Position numbers and translations under genes: made by a program. Below are positions 25,796 to 35,290 of a stretch of DNA of 64,000 nt, one piece after another. The stretch lies in contig RHPI01002090.1 in assembly GCA_009103225.1 (NCBI GenBank), forward strand, positions 493,292 through 557,291, written 5' to 3'. The notes under the pieces are model-generated. The model searched no databases, had not been told where the DNA came from, and was given only the letters and a program-made list of their open reading frames with translations. The stretch's first letter is position 1; each line of letters begins with the position of its first letter. Origin of the DNA: Chlorokybus atmophyticus (Eukaryota; Streptophyta; Chlorokybophyceae; Chlorokybales; Chlorokybaceae).

Positions 25796-26583
25796 ATGGC
25801 GTGGGACCACGAGGTAGCGTTGGCGACCACTGGAATGTCTTCCACAGTGACTGCTGCCTGCTCCTCCATGTGGGCGGTCTCGAGGGCGGTGTGTGCTGCT
25901 TTGGTCTCTGAAAAGCGAGCAATCCACCCCCCAGCCAGGTGTTCGAGCTCCTGGAAGGACACATGGCGGTCCTGGAGAGCAAAGCACATTTCCAAGTACC
26001 ACACCATGCTGTTCTGATCCATGGCGCGCCCTAACAACTGACATTGTTGACTGGTTGTCAGCGTGGAGCCTGTGATGCTGCCTGGAAAGAATCCCATAGC
26101 ACGCTTGCGCTCGCGGGCATTGGGTTCTTCCAGCTGTCCAGTGTTGGAGTCCAACACCATGCCGTCGCCTCCATTGCGGAACGCGTAGGAGCCTGGATAG
26201 GATACAAGCGTGGGTAGTGCGCGGCGCGGCTGACCAGGCTGGTTGCACTGGTAGAAGTGGTGGCGGTCACGGCGTGTGACCGGCTGCGCTGTGCGTCCAG
26301 GGTCCAGGATGTCATCGACGACGAGATTTCGTGGCCGATTGCTGTATAGGTACTCTGCCAGAAATAGGTCTTCCACAATGGCCAGGTTGGTCCACTTGGC
26401 GCGGACGCGGCGTGCACGAGAGCCATGACGTGCGGCGTTGATTTTGAGAGGATGCCCCAGCAAGGAGCATACTTGCCGATAGGCCTTGGCGACGTGAAGC
26501 CGCTTGTCATCCTCGGAGTGCACATTCTCGATGATGTACCCCAAGGGCCTAGCGATCTGACTGGTCTGTAGGAGTATGATGAC
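25793..26583 (-). pseudogene. element A cytosine-5 methyltransferase, C-terminal half
   Basis: The frame continues from the upstream gag-PR-MT ORF after a TAA at 26584-26586, where element B has CGT at the aligned codon. It reads GYIIENVHS (motif VI-like ENV), then HGSRARRVRAKWTNL (motif VIII-like), then GQLEEPNARERKRAMGF and QLLGRAMDQNSMVW, which fits the C-terminal motif IX/X region of C5-MTases. The frame of this ORF runs on to 25672, but homology to element B moves to the pol frame at about 25793 because of one extra G (ATTGGAACC versus ATTGAACC). MTase C-terminus and RT were therefore continuous in the ancestor. Confidence 0.8.
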
Positions 26584-29500
26584 TTACATTAGCTCCCAGA
26601 ACAGCTGTGAGCGAGGATCAGAGAGCCCTTGGCCTCTGCCTGCCCTGGAGTGCCCTTTACACTCCCATCCTGCTATCAGCAGGTCAACGTTGCCGACTGC
26701 CTGCAGGTGATCCTTGGTAATCCGGCGGATGTCCTGCGGTAGAGCCTTCTGGCTCCCTTGCAGTGCCGACAGTGGTAGCTGCTGCGGGTAGCGCTGGTGC
26801 AGCTGTCGTAAATGATGGCTCAGAGCCTCCTGTGCCTGAGGGTCAGGGTGACAGGAGAGGTACTTGGTGACTGTTGTTCCTGTGTTGAGGACAGCCGCAA
26901 GCCCACTGCCTATGCCTCCGAACAGCTCCAGCACGGTGATGCCTTGTTGTCGGCGGAACATGTGGAACTCCACAACTCCCGTAGCTATGTGGTACTGCTC
27001 CTGCACTGTAGCCTGGTCTTTGTAGACAGGGAAGTGTGCAGTGAGCTGAGGCCTGGTCAGCAACATGTGTGCTGCTACTTGTGCGCTCCAGCGACGCTCG
27101 GATGGCTCCTGAAAGGCCACTTCTTTGGTGACAGCCTCCTGAGACTCATCGTACGGTGTAGGAGAGTCCTCTTCAGCGTTTGGGCTCGGGCTCGATCTCG
27201 TTGCAGTTGTCCTCGGCTGCGTTCGGGCACGAGGCACACGTGAGCTTTTTGTAAGACTGTAGGTGGCTGCTGCAGCCGATATTCGTTGCAAGCGGTCCTT
27301 GGCCACCTGTTCGAGAGGTAGGAATCCCTGCTCCTCTCCATCGTCCTCATCCCAATGCGGTCGAAACCATGCCTGCTCAGTCCAGCGGTCCATCCCCATG
27401 CCGACAGGGAAGTTGCAGTCCTGTCCCAGCAGTAGGTCAAAGGACCCGGCATCGGTGACCACACACCGTTGTACAATCTCGGTGCTGTGGGAAGGGTTTA
27501 GTCCTGTGAGGCGAATGCTCACAGCCTGCTTGGTAAGGCCGAGCACCTTGTCGCGGTTGCCGGTTGCGGTGTCCAGCTGGTAGGGACAGGGAAGCAGCTC
27601 AGCGCTGGTGATGCCGAGATCTCGTGCGAGATAGCGCCCAATGATGACAGGCTGTGCTCCAGTGTCCAGCATCACGCGTTTGGGTGCCCGCCCATTGACG
27701 GTCACGTGCTTGCCTTGGTTGGCGATCATGGCTGCATTGGCGTTGATGCGCAGCCTCTTGCAGCGATGGAACCTCTTGCGTGGAGAGACTGTTGCTTTAC
27801 TCTCATCTGCGGGGCCTGACCGTAGGGCAGCCAGGGCTCCTCTGCCTGATGGATCTTGTGGGCCTCCTTGTCCTCGGCTTTGTCCAAACCGTCCTTGTCG
27901 CGGTTGCTGGTACACGCGTGGTGGCCTAGGCACAGGAGGTGCTGCTGCAACCTGTCCAAGTGGAGGTGCAGGAGGGTTGACCCTCTGTGCAGCTGTTGTC
28001 ATGCCAGGAGGAGTGGCCAGTGGCTGTGGCGGGAACCCTGGAGGACCTGGTGTTTGCGGGACTGCCTCTCGTGCAGCCTGCTCCTCTGCATAGGTCCATC
28101 GCACAGCATGGGCTGCCTCTGTGACTAGTGTACCTTCCCATGTCGCCGTCGCATTGTTGTCCACGTCTATATAGCGATGGTTATGAGGCATGGGCTGCAG
28201 GTACACTGCGCGTAGGAGCCGCGCCCTCATGTCGTGAGTGACGGTAGGCACCCTGAGGATCCCTGCCATGTAAGCATCCCATCTGCCGTTGACCACTCCC
28301 ACTTCCAGCACTGTTATTGCTCGTGTGCGTACAATGAGGCGGGTCTCTGGCTGTTGGACATGCTGCTCGTAAGCAGCGGCGATGCGCCTGCGCTGACGTC
28401 CTGCCTCCACTCCTGGCAAACTCAGTATCGCCTCCAGAGCTCCCTCCAGAGTGTCAGTGGCGGCGGAAGCCACTTCATCATAGGCTTGCCGTATGGAGCG
28501 AAGGAATGCGTCCACCCACGCTATTCTGGCGCCGAAAGCGAACAACGGGACTGCGGGATGGTTGGTGACCAGCCACGTCACTAACCGTGCGCGTGCCGCG
28601 TTGCCATTGTCTCGCATCCCAAGCATCTGCCGAAGTCCGATGCCTTCTTGCCGATGCAGCATGGTTGCTTGTCGCACCAGAGCAGTGCGTAGTTGTTGCT
28701 CTCCAACCAGTCCTGCTCCATCTCTTTGTGTACACCCTTGTAGTGTAAGGTAGCCCCTCCCTGGCTCCCTTTGGTCCTCAGGTAGATCCTCCACCAGCGC
28801 AGGCAGCAACGGGGCGATCACCCCCCTCGTTTGTTGAGCCAACGCCCTCGCTTGGTCAGAGTTGGTCTCGACGAAGAGCGGAGTGGTGCTGGAGGATGGA
28901 TCAGCAGTTGGTGACTGAGGTATTGGTGCACGTGTAGCTTCAAGAGCTTGTTCACGTGCAGCAATGGCGGCAGCTTGATCCTGTCGCCAATGATATGCTT
29001 GTTCCAGTGCGTGGTAGCGCTGATGAAGACGAGCGGTTGTTGAAGGTCCGAGTGCTTCATCAGTGCCCAAAGGCAGGTCGGCTGCGTCGGCGATGCGCTG
29101 CTGGACGGCGTCTTGGCGGTCCCGATACGTGTCCAACGGGCTGGGTTCAAAAGCGGTGGTTGGCATGCGTGCAGGCTGGCGCGGGGCGGTCTGCATGTTG
29201 TTGTGCAACGCCCAGAACAGCTGCAGAGCCAACTCCAACACTACAGGTGGGCTGTAGCTGATCAAAAACACCCTGTCACGCATCGGAGGTGCAGTGCCAG
29301 CAAGGATCTCATCTTCTAACTGGTGTTGAGTGAGTGCTGGAAGGGTGTGAACCTCTGGTAGCGGGAAGACGCGATCATCGCGGGCGACACGCGTGGTGCG
29401 CTCCCCCCCCCGACCGAAGGCGATGGTAGTGGGGTCTGCTCCGCGCAGGATGGTTTCCCATGCTCGTTCAGCTTGCTGACCAGTTGGGACAGCCTGAGTG

Positions 29501-31098
29501 ACGTCGAGAGCGGGCAGAGTGGCTGCGCGCGTCGCTGCAGAGACAGCGGGCTCGACGATGGCCATTGTGGCAGTTGCGACGGTATCGGTCGGTGGTGCGA
29601 GAGTTGTCTTAACGCCTACGGACAGAGGCATTGCTGCAGTGGGAAGTGCACCGCCCACTGGTGCAGATTCGGTAGTGATGGCGGCTGCTGCCAGTGTGCT
29701 CACCAGCGTCGGCGTCACGGTGCCCACCGGTGTACCAGGTTGTGGTGCAACTGGAGTGGGTACCGCTGACGTTGGTGGAGCCGACGTTGTAGCCGGTGTG
29801 GCTGTTGCTACGGAGGCAGCACCACTGGTGGCTTCGGAGGAGGTGCCTGCTGATGTTGTTGCAGCTTCCCCTCGTGCTCGTCGTGATGGTTGAACGCGGG
29901 ACGGAGTGTTCCTGTCTCTCTCGCGTTTTGCAGCCATCAGCGCCCATCGGGCCGTGTAGCAGGCGCGGTAGTCCTGCTCCTTGTCTTCCTCCAAGCGTGC
30001 TATATGTGCCATGAGGGCTGCCATATGGTCATCAGCTGGTGGGTTGGCTGAAGCCTTGGCGGCAACAGCAGCAGCGCGCGGACGTGTCTCTGGTCCCTTA
30101 CGCTGAGGAGGTCTGTTCTTCCCCCTGTAGCCTTGCTCTTCCTTGCGAACACTGGCGTTGTTGTTGTTGTTACTGCCACCAGCGTTGTTGCTGTTGTGGG
30201 CTCCAGTGTTGTTGCTATTGTAGCCACTGAAGTGGTTGCCAGTGTGGCCCCCAGTGTTGTTGCTGTTGTAGCCACTGAAGTTGTTGCCAGTGTGGCCTCC
30301 AGTGTTGTTGCTGTTGTAGCCACTGAAGTTGTTGTGGTTGTAGCTGTTGGCGGGCCTCAACTCTGGGAACTTGAGCCAGCAAACTGACTCCAAATGACCA
30401 GTCTTGTGACAGTGGTCGCAAACCAAAGTTGAGTATTCTTCGGTGCACTCCTTTTGGTAGTGCCCATGCCGTCCACAGCGATGACACAGCACAGGGGCAG
30501 CAAGTGCAGCATGAGCTGACCGTTTCCCTTTGTCGCGTGCTGGTGGAGCGTCCCGGCCACGGTCGCGGCGAGGAGGCTCAGTTGTCGTGCTGACTACAGG
30601 CCGTGCGGCGCTGCGGTTGGTGTCCAGCACTGCCTTCTCATACACCAAGCGCTTGTGGATGGCTTGTGCAGTCTCGAAGGCTTCTTTGAGGGTGTAGCCA
30701 AGGGGCCTGCTGTAGTTCAGAGTCAGGCGTGTGGACTCGCTCAGAGCAGCATCCAACTCATTGACGTATATCACTGCAGCAGCCTCCTCACTAACAATCT
30801 TGTAGTCAGTGTCCTTCAGCAGACCTTCCAGTCTGGAGTACAAGCGGAGGGGATCCTCATTGGGCTTGCGTCGGAAGCGTCTCAGCTCCTCAACCTTGCT
30901 GGTGGTCTGAGGAGGGAAGGTACGGCGCAGGGCAGCGTACAGGTCCTTGAGTGGAGAATCAGAGATGGCAGCACCTATGGTGATGGCTGGTGCGCGCAGT
31001 GCTACTGACCCGAGGGTGAAAGCGCTGCCTCCTGCTCGAGAGCCAGGTGTTACTGGAGGTAGAGGAGTACCCCACTCTGCGGCTGCCGCTTGCTGCAC
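26584..31098 (-). CDS. gag: element A gag (C-part), protease and methyltransferase N-half
   Basis: 1504-codon open frame. Residues ~45-155 resemble a gag capsid region. Two zinc knuckles at ~205-240 (CHRCGRHGHYQKEC and CDHCHKTGHLESVC). ~251-315 is an Asn/Gly/Ser-rich run with three copies of a ~16-residue repeat (NNFSGYNSNNTGGHTG). A long Ala/Thr/Pro-rich linker follows, then the retropepsin motif VMLDTGAQPVIIG near 1142 with LLLGQD downstream. From ~1385: VLELFGGIGSGL (SAM-binding motif I) and DLLIAGWECKGHSRAGRGQG (motif IV with the candidate catalytic Cys near 1480). The conserved Pro before that Cys is Glu here. No ATG opens the frame at 31098: it continues upstream past a TAA at 31105. 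Nucleocapsid, processing and DNA-methylating roles are inferred from the families. Confidence 0.88.
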   Translation of the reverse strand: MQQAAAAEWGTPLPPVTPGSRAGGSAFTLGSVALRAPAITIGAAISDSPLKDLYAALRRTFPPQTTSKVEELRRFRRKPNEDPLRLYSRLEGLLKDTDYKIVSEEAAAVIYVNELDAALSESTRLTLNYSRPLGYTLKEAFETAQAIHKRLVYEKAVLDTNRSAARPVVSTTTEPPRRDRGRDAPPARDKGKRSAHAALAAPVLCHRCGRHGHYQKECTEEYSTLVCDHCHKTGHLESVCWLKFPELRPANSYNHNNFSGYNSNNTGGHTGNNFSGYNSNNTGGHTGNHFSGYNSNNTGAHNSNNAGGSNNNNNASVRKEEQGYRGKNRPPQRKGPETRPRAAAVAAKASANPPADDHMAALMAHIARLEEDKEQDYRACYTARWALMAAKRERDRNTPSRVQPSRRARGEAATTSAGTSSEATSGAASVATATPATTSAPPTSAVPTPVAPQPGTPVGTVTPTLVSTLAAAAITTESAPVGGALPTAAMPLSVGVKTTLAPPTDTVATATMAIVEPAVSAATRAATLPALDVTQAVPTGQQAERAWETILRGADPTTIAFGRGGERTTRVARDDRVFPLPEVHTLPALTQHQLEDEILAGTAPPMRDRVFLISYSPPVVLELALQLFWALHNNMQTAPRQPARMPTTAFEPSPLDTYRDRQDAVQQRIADAADLPLGTDEALGPSTTARLHQRYHALEQAYHWRQDQAAAIAAREQALEATRAPIPQSPTADPSSSTTPLFVETNSDQARALAQQTRGVIAPLLPALVEDLPEDQREPGRGYLTLQGCTQRDGAGLVGEQQLRTALVRQATMLHRQEGIGLRQMLGMRDNGNAARARLVTWLVTNHPAVPLFAFGARIAWVDAFLRSIRQAYDEVASAATDTLEGALEAILSLPGVEAGRQRRRIAAAYEQHVQQPETRLIVRTRAITVLEVGVVNGRWDAYMAGILRVPTVTHDMRARLLRAVYLQPMPHNHRYIDVDNNATATWEGTLVTEAAHAVRWTYAEEQAAREAVPQTPGPPGFPPQPLATPPGMTTAAQRVNPPAPPLGQVAAAPPVPRPPRVYQQPRQGRFGQSRGQGGPQDPSGRGALAALRSGPADESKATVSPRKRFHRCKRLRINANAAMIANQGKHVTVNGRAPKRVMLDTGAQPVIIGRYLARDLGITSAELLPCPYQLDTATGNRDKVLGLTKQAVSIRLTGLNPSHSTEIVQRCVVTDAGSFDLLLGQDCNFPVGMGMDRWTEQAWFRPHWDEDDGEEQGFLPLEQVAKDRLQRISAAAATYSLTKSSRVPRARTQPRTTATRSSPSPNAEEDSPTPYDESQEAVTKEVAFQEPSERRWSAQVAAHMLLTRPQLTAHFPVYKDQATVQEQYHIATGVVEFHMFRRQQGITVLELFGGIGSGLAAVLNTGTTVTKYLSCHPDPQAQEALSHHLRQLHQRYPQQLPLSALQGSQKALPQDIRRITKDHLQAVGNVDLLIAGWECKGHSRAGRGQGLSDPRSQLFWELM

Positions 31099-31104
31099 AG
31101 CTCT

Positions 31105-31771
31105 TTATTCCTCAATTATAATGGCAAAACGGTCAAGGATGCGGACTCGACGTGTGGCCTCCTTGGACTCAACTTCTGCAGGGGTCAAGTTGACAAGTAC
31201 CAACTCTGGTTCCTCCTCCTCTGCCTGCTTGAGAGCTGCAGCTATGGTCAAGCCTGTTACTGCAATTGAAGTGGCAGGTGGAACGACACCTGCTGGACGG
31301 TGCAGGGATGCAGATGCTATGGTGCTAGCAAGCTCGCCATAGCCGTCTACTCGATGCAGTTCAGCAACGGACTTCCAGACATCGTGTGCTTCATGATCAA
31401 GATACTGAGCAGCAATGTGGAAAGAGATCTCATCTGACTGATCCGTTGTTCTTCAGTGCTTGCTGCCGCATCTTGGAGTGGAACTTGATGATGAACTCAT
31501 CCAGCGAGGTGGTGCCGGCACGTCCGGAGAAGCGCAGGGATGTGGTTGAACTGGAAGATTCCATCTCGTCGTCGTCGCTGTCCGATGATAGTGGAGAAGT
31601 TGGATGACGAGGAGTAGAGTGGAGCGGGGTGAAGCTGGAGATGGAGCGCGAGCCTCTGCTGCTGCGGTCGATGCTTCCGTCACTGGTCCGCTCGTAGGTG
31701 AGGTTGGTGGTTGGGCTCCAACTGCCGAGGTCACCCTCGTCTATTGGGGAGAACGGGGTGGGCCTGCTCAT
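31105..31771 (-). pseudogene. element A gag N-terminus, frameshifted
   Basis: Begins MSRPTPFSPIDEG (31771), Ser/Asp/Glu-rich, and reads SLDEFIIKFHSKMRQQALKN before the frame breaks near 31433. It continues in another frame as DEISFHIAAQYLDHEAHDVW and ends at a TAA at 31105-31107, in frame with the main gag ORF. The pattern (F-x-x-K-F...L...A-x-D-V-W) fits the start of an LTR-retrotransposon gag. One frameshift and one stop separate it from the rest. Confidence 0.65.
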
Positions 31772-31985
31772 ACAGCTGGTCCAGAGGTGAAAGGGTAGAG
31801 TGCTTGTGCTCGACCGTCTATCCTGATGCTGTTACCACCCAACACACTAGTGCTTGTGCGCACTATGTGATGACAATGATAACGAATGCCCAGCGATGTA
31901 TCCCTGGGTGCAGACTGCACTATCTGATGCAGATTGCAACACACTCACTTGTGCAAAGAGGGTGACACTGTAAGTCAACAAGCCA
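31772..31985 (-). other. element A leader with candidate primer-binding site
   Basis: In coding orientation the LTR core ends CTATCGTAG (31986) and is followed by TGGCTTGTTGACTTACAG (from 31985 down), which begins TGG as expected of a primer-binding site pairing with a tRNA 3' CCA. I cannot name the tRNA. The same first 13 bases also follow the polypurine run and the other LTR core. Confidence 0.45.
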
Positions 31986-32620
31986 CTACGATAGGTAGTG
32001 CTGTGGACACAGTTCTTTGCATGAGTGGATAGAATGATACACTGTTAAGTGAGGTGAATGAGTGTGCAACACGTGGATACAACACCCTGACTACTGAAAC
32101 AACACACCACCGTCAAGCTCACAGCAATGGCAGGCACAGCGCACAAGAGCATGCNATAAGGGAATTCTTGGCAACTGGGGCAGCGTGCTTCCAGTTCAAG
32201 TCGCTTCACAAGCTCTTTAGAAACAGAGTCTTTACTTCTTAGTACTCCTAGTACTCACAGTACTCACTTACAGTGTCACCAGCCAGTCTGGTGACGTGAC
32301 TTCCTACTTATACATGTCAAATCATGACTGTGCAGTGCCACGCGGGCACTAGGCCAACGGTCACATCGAGGCCTCATGCTATTTCGGAAATCTCCTAAGA
32401 CTCGATATAGCACATGTGTTCTTAACAGACTTACAACTGATCAGCTACGCGCGGTCCCTACAGACAGGTCTATAAAGTAGCCCTAGCTACATGCTACATG
32501 AGTGATACAGTAGCTAGCAGTAGGCTGGGGCTCGCGCGGTCTTCATGCCGGTAGCCCGGGCATGGGGCTGGGTGTAGGCCTGCTCGAGAAGGACTGGCAT
32601 GCGAGGGTAGATGGCATGAC
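31986..32620 (-). repeat. element A upstream (5') LTR core, shortened
   Basis: Starts TGTCATGCC (32620) and matches 21741-22388 closely, including GACCGCGCGTAGCTG and TATAAGTAGG. It lacks the ~238-bp block X. An N at 32155 marks an unresolved spot where the other LTR has about 17 extra bases. LTRs are identical at insertion, so small differences between the two cores reflect time since insertion. Confidence 0.8.
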
Positions 32621-33414
32621 AGTGCTGCGCCAACGCCTCAGGCCTTCGTGTGCTAGGCAAGAAGTAGCCGACTGTTTTGCACCTCCTGCCTCCCCTCAAC
32701 CACAGCCACATGCTCGCAATAACAATCCTGCACCCTCCCTTTATGCTGCGGAGACTCACTTGCCACCGAACTCTAACCATCCGGAGGCATCTCCATCAAG
32801 AAACAGCGGTAGCTCGCCCTCTCCCTCTAAGCTTGCCACATTGATCCCAGCCTGTCTTGTTGGTAAGATTGATCGAGGTGTCCTGAAAGCTGCGCTGAAA
32901 GACAAAGGCTTCATGCTCGACCTCATGAAGCAACATGAGGTTGTTGAGGAACGGGAGGCAACCAACAAGCGCAAGGCTGTGGAGCAAAAAGATAACGCGT
33001 TACCTCTTCTGAGTGACAATGCCACGGACAGCGCCTGCCAGGTTGTGCAGGTTGACAAAAAAAAAAGGAAGAAGGTTGTTGGAACAAGGGACGCTGACAT
33101 GAACAAAAAAGCAAAGGTGAGGCATCATTACAATGTAGTTACAATAAGCACAGCGCCTTGAAGCCTCACAAGGGCTGACTGTGTATGCGGAGTAGGCACA
33201 AGCGGGTTTACAGCGTCATGTGGCTGCTCGGCATCGTCCAGAAAAACAGCCGATGCGGCACGAGCTGCCTCAGCTGAAAACACCGACGCGCAGACGCTTT
33301 GAGGGGCTGACTCGTAGTGCAAAGGAGTTGATCGCCCTACAATACGACCAAGACGCGCTGCATCACCGCATGCGGCATGCCTCGAGGTGGGTGGCGAAAG
33401 TATGCAATAAGTAG
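32621..33414 (+). CDS. continuation of the interrupted host gene (basic, disordered)
   Basis: Plus-strand open frame from the edge of element A to 33161: Ser/Pro/Asn-rich, then KIDRGVLKAALKDKGFMLDL, LMKQHEVVEEREATNKRKA, and a nuclear-localisation-like DKKKRKKVVG near 33055. A second coding-like stretch at 33220-33414 (TPTRRRFEGLTRSAKELIAL) may be another exon. The upstream frame at 21407-21502 would join here. No family recognised. The ORF's first ATG lies inside the LTR, so it is not a real start. Confidence 0.35.
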
Positions 33415-33934
33415 GAGCAAACGCGGAGAGTGCGGTCTACACAGACCTCTAGGAATTGGCCATAATTGGAACCCAAACACAACATGGCCATGCGTAGTAC
33501 GTTCAACGTTGTTGCCCCTCGTTGTCCTCGATATGGTGGTGGTGTTGCTGCCGCAGCAACCCGGCAATGTGCAAGAGCTATCCGCGGAGTAGAACTTCGA
33601 CCTGCTGCAACAGCTGTACTTGTTGATGTCGACTGATGCGGGTCGAGATGTGTGCCACCACTGAATAAACATACTGGGTGGCAAGTAAGACCATTTGAGC
33701 TATACTTGGCATGCTTTGGCTGGCAGTGGCTGTATGTCATACGGCACGTCGAGCTAATTGTGTGAAAGCTTGAAGAAGATGGTGATGCGGGCGATTACAC
33801 GAGTGACGACAGCCATGTCGAGGGCCTGTATGAACGCATGCTGGACGAGACCACCAAGATCAATAGGTGGTGTATAGCGGCAGATGGGCGTTAGGTGGTT
33901 GAGCAGGCAGTGGAGCGTTATGCTGCGCTATTCA
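33415..33934. other. short spacer with gene-like fragments
   Basis: Fragments such as YTSDDSHVEGLYERMLDET (around 33810-33870, +) are open but lie between stops; possibly the end of the interrupted host gene. No feature is firm. Confidence 0.3.
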
Positions 33935-33935
33935 A

Positions 33936-34835
33936 ATGGGAGTCGCTGCCTGGTTTCGTCCTCATTGGGATGAGGAGGACGGAGAGGTTCAAGGATATCT
34001 GCCTCTCGAGTTGGTAGCTCGCACTCGCTCCCAACAAAGGTTAGCTGCAACAACCACCTACAGGTCGTTGTCGGCAACCACTGACAGGTCAGCTGCGACA
34101 GCAACCCACAGGTCGGGCTCGACAACCACTGGCAGGTCATCTGCGGTGGTCACCCACAACGCGGACCAAGACTCTCCTATCCCATACGACGAGTCTCAGG
34201 AAGATGCCAATGAGGAAGTGGCCCACTAGCAACTAGCGGAACGCCGCTGGCGCGCACAGGTGGTCGCCCATCTGCTACTGACCAGACCGCGGCTCACTTC
34301 ACGGTTCCCTCGCTACAAGGACCAAGCTGCTGTCAAGGAACAACACCAGGCGGCCACTGGAGTAGTGGAGTTTCACGTATTCCGGCAACAACAAGGCATC
34401 ACCGTGTTGGAATTATTCGGAGGAATAGGTAGTGGCCTCGCTGCTGTTCTCAACACCGTGTTGACTGTCGCGCCGGTGACCGGCGCGACAGTCACCAAGT
34501 ACTTCTACTGTGACCTTGATTCACACGCACAAATTGCCCTGGGCCACCACCTGCGCCACCTACACAAATGCTACCCGCAGCGACTGCCGCTATCGGCACT
34601 GCAAGGCAGTCTAAAGGCACTGCCACATGACATCCGTTCAATCACTGCGGATCACCTCCTAGCGGTGGGCAACATCAACCTGCTGATAAGGATGGAAAGG
34701 ACACTCCAGAGTAGGCGGCCAAGGACTCGCTGATCCTCGCTCACAACTGTTTTGGGAACTGATGCGTGTCATCAAAATTTTGCAGAGCAACCAGCTGTCC
34801 AGGCCTCCAGGATACATCATTGAGGATGTGCACTC
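33936..34835 (+). pseudogene. element B linker and methyltransferase N-half
   Basis: AWFRPHWDEEDGEVQGYLPL, then a region with tandem Thr/Arg/Ser repeats (TDRSAATATHRSGSTTTGRS), a TAG at 34227-34229 (CAG in A), ITVLELFGGIGSGLAAVLNT (motif I), and then NLLI followed by a run with small deletions. The GAGTGT that encodes Glu-Cys in A is missing, so the catalytic Cys is gone. After the frameshift it resumes as DPRSQLFWELMRVI and GYIIEDVHS. Confidence 0.8.
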
Positions 34836-35290
34836 TGTTGAAGGTATTACATGGGTGATGCTTGTATCCGGTCAGCTTGCCCTTCATACAGGAGTCGAGG
34901 GTCGAAGGTACTAGCAAGAAGCGCGTGGGCTCCAGACTTAGCAAGACGGTCGAGTCATGACGGACTCCGGACCAGGCTGCTTGGTAGAGCCTGGGGAGAA
35001 ATCGCGTAGCTTTGTGGATACGTAAGCTTAGCAGGCGTGGCTTAGCTTGTTGGAAAGCTCTGGTTGTAAGCTAGATAGAGTAGCTTACAAAACAGCAATC
35101 GGCTGAGTATAGCGCACGCGGTGCTTGCCAATGTAGACGTGTGTAGAGACTGGCGGGGTATAAAGCCCAGACTTGTTGCAATGAAGATAAGAGGTCACGA
35201 TGTAGCATATGTGCGGATGCTATGGCGGCAGTAGCAGTCATGCTCTTGTGTTGATGTTGTTGGCGTGTCACTTGCACGTGTGTATGTCAA
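34836..35290. mobile_element. 455-bp LTR-like insertion within element B
   Basis: Absent from element A at the same site. It starts TGTTGAAGG and ends GTATGTCAA, directly before a repeated CACTC (34831-34835 and 35291-35295), consistent with a 5-bp target duplication. If the last CA is counted in, the ends are TGTTGA...TCAACA, perfect inverted termini. It contains a TATAAAG box (~35160). Best read as a solo LTR of another retrotransposon. Confidence 0.7.

Larger units (their letters stand above)
21503..32620 (-). mobile_element. element A: Ty3/gypsy-like retrotransposon with methyltransferase and PHD domains
   Basis: An 11.1 kb insertion, coding on the minus strand. Its outer ends are TGTCGTGCC (21503) and GGCATGACA (32620), near-perfect inverted termini of TG...CA form, flanked on both sides by GTGC (up to GTGCTG depending on register), consistent with a target-site duplication. 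Domain order in coding direction: LTR, gag, two zinc knuckles, aspartic protease (VMLDTGA), cytosine-5 methyltransferase, RT (YIDD), RNase H, HHCC/DDE integrase, PHD finger, polypurine run A-GGGGGGG (22628-22635), LTR. Compared with element B, the ancestral polyprotein was one frame of roughly 2,900-3,000 residues. Copy A has frameshifts near 31433 and 25793 and stops at 31105 and 26584, so it is probably not autonomous. Confidence 0.9.

Noticed and set aside
30000-30387. Val/Ala and Thr/Ala-rich ORFs opposite gag
   Set aside because: Shadow frames of the Asn/Gly/Ser repeat region in element A gag.
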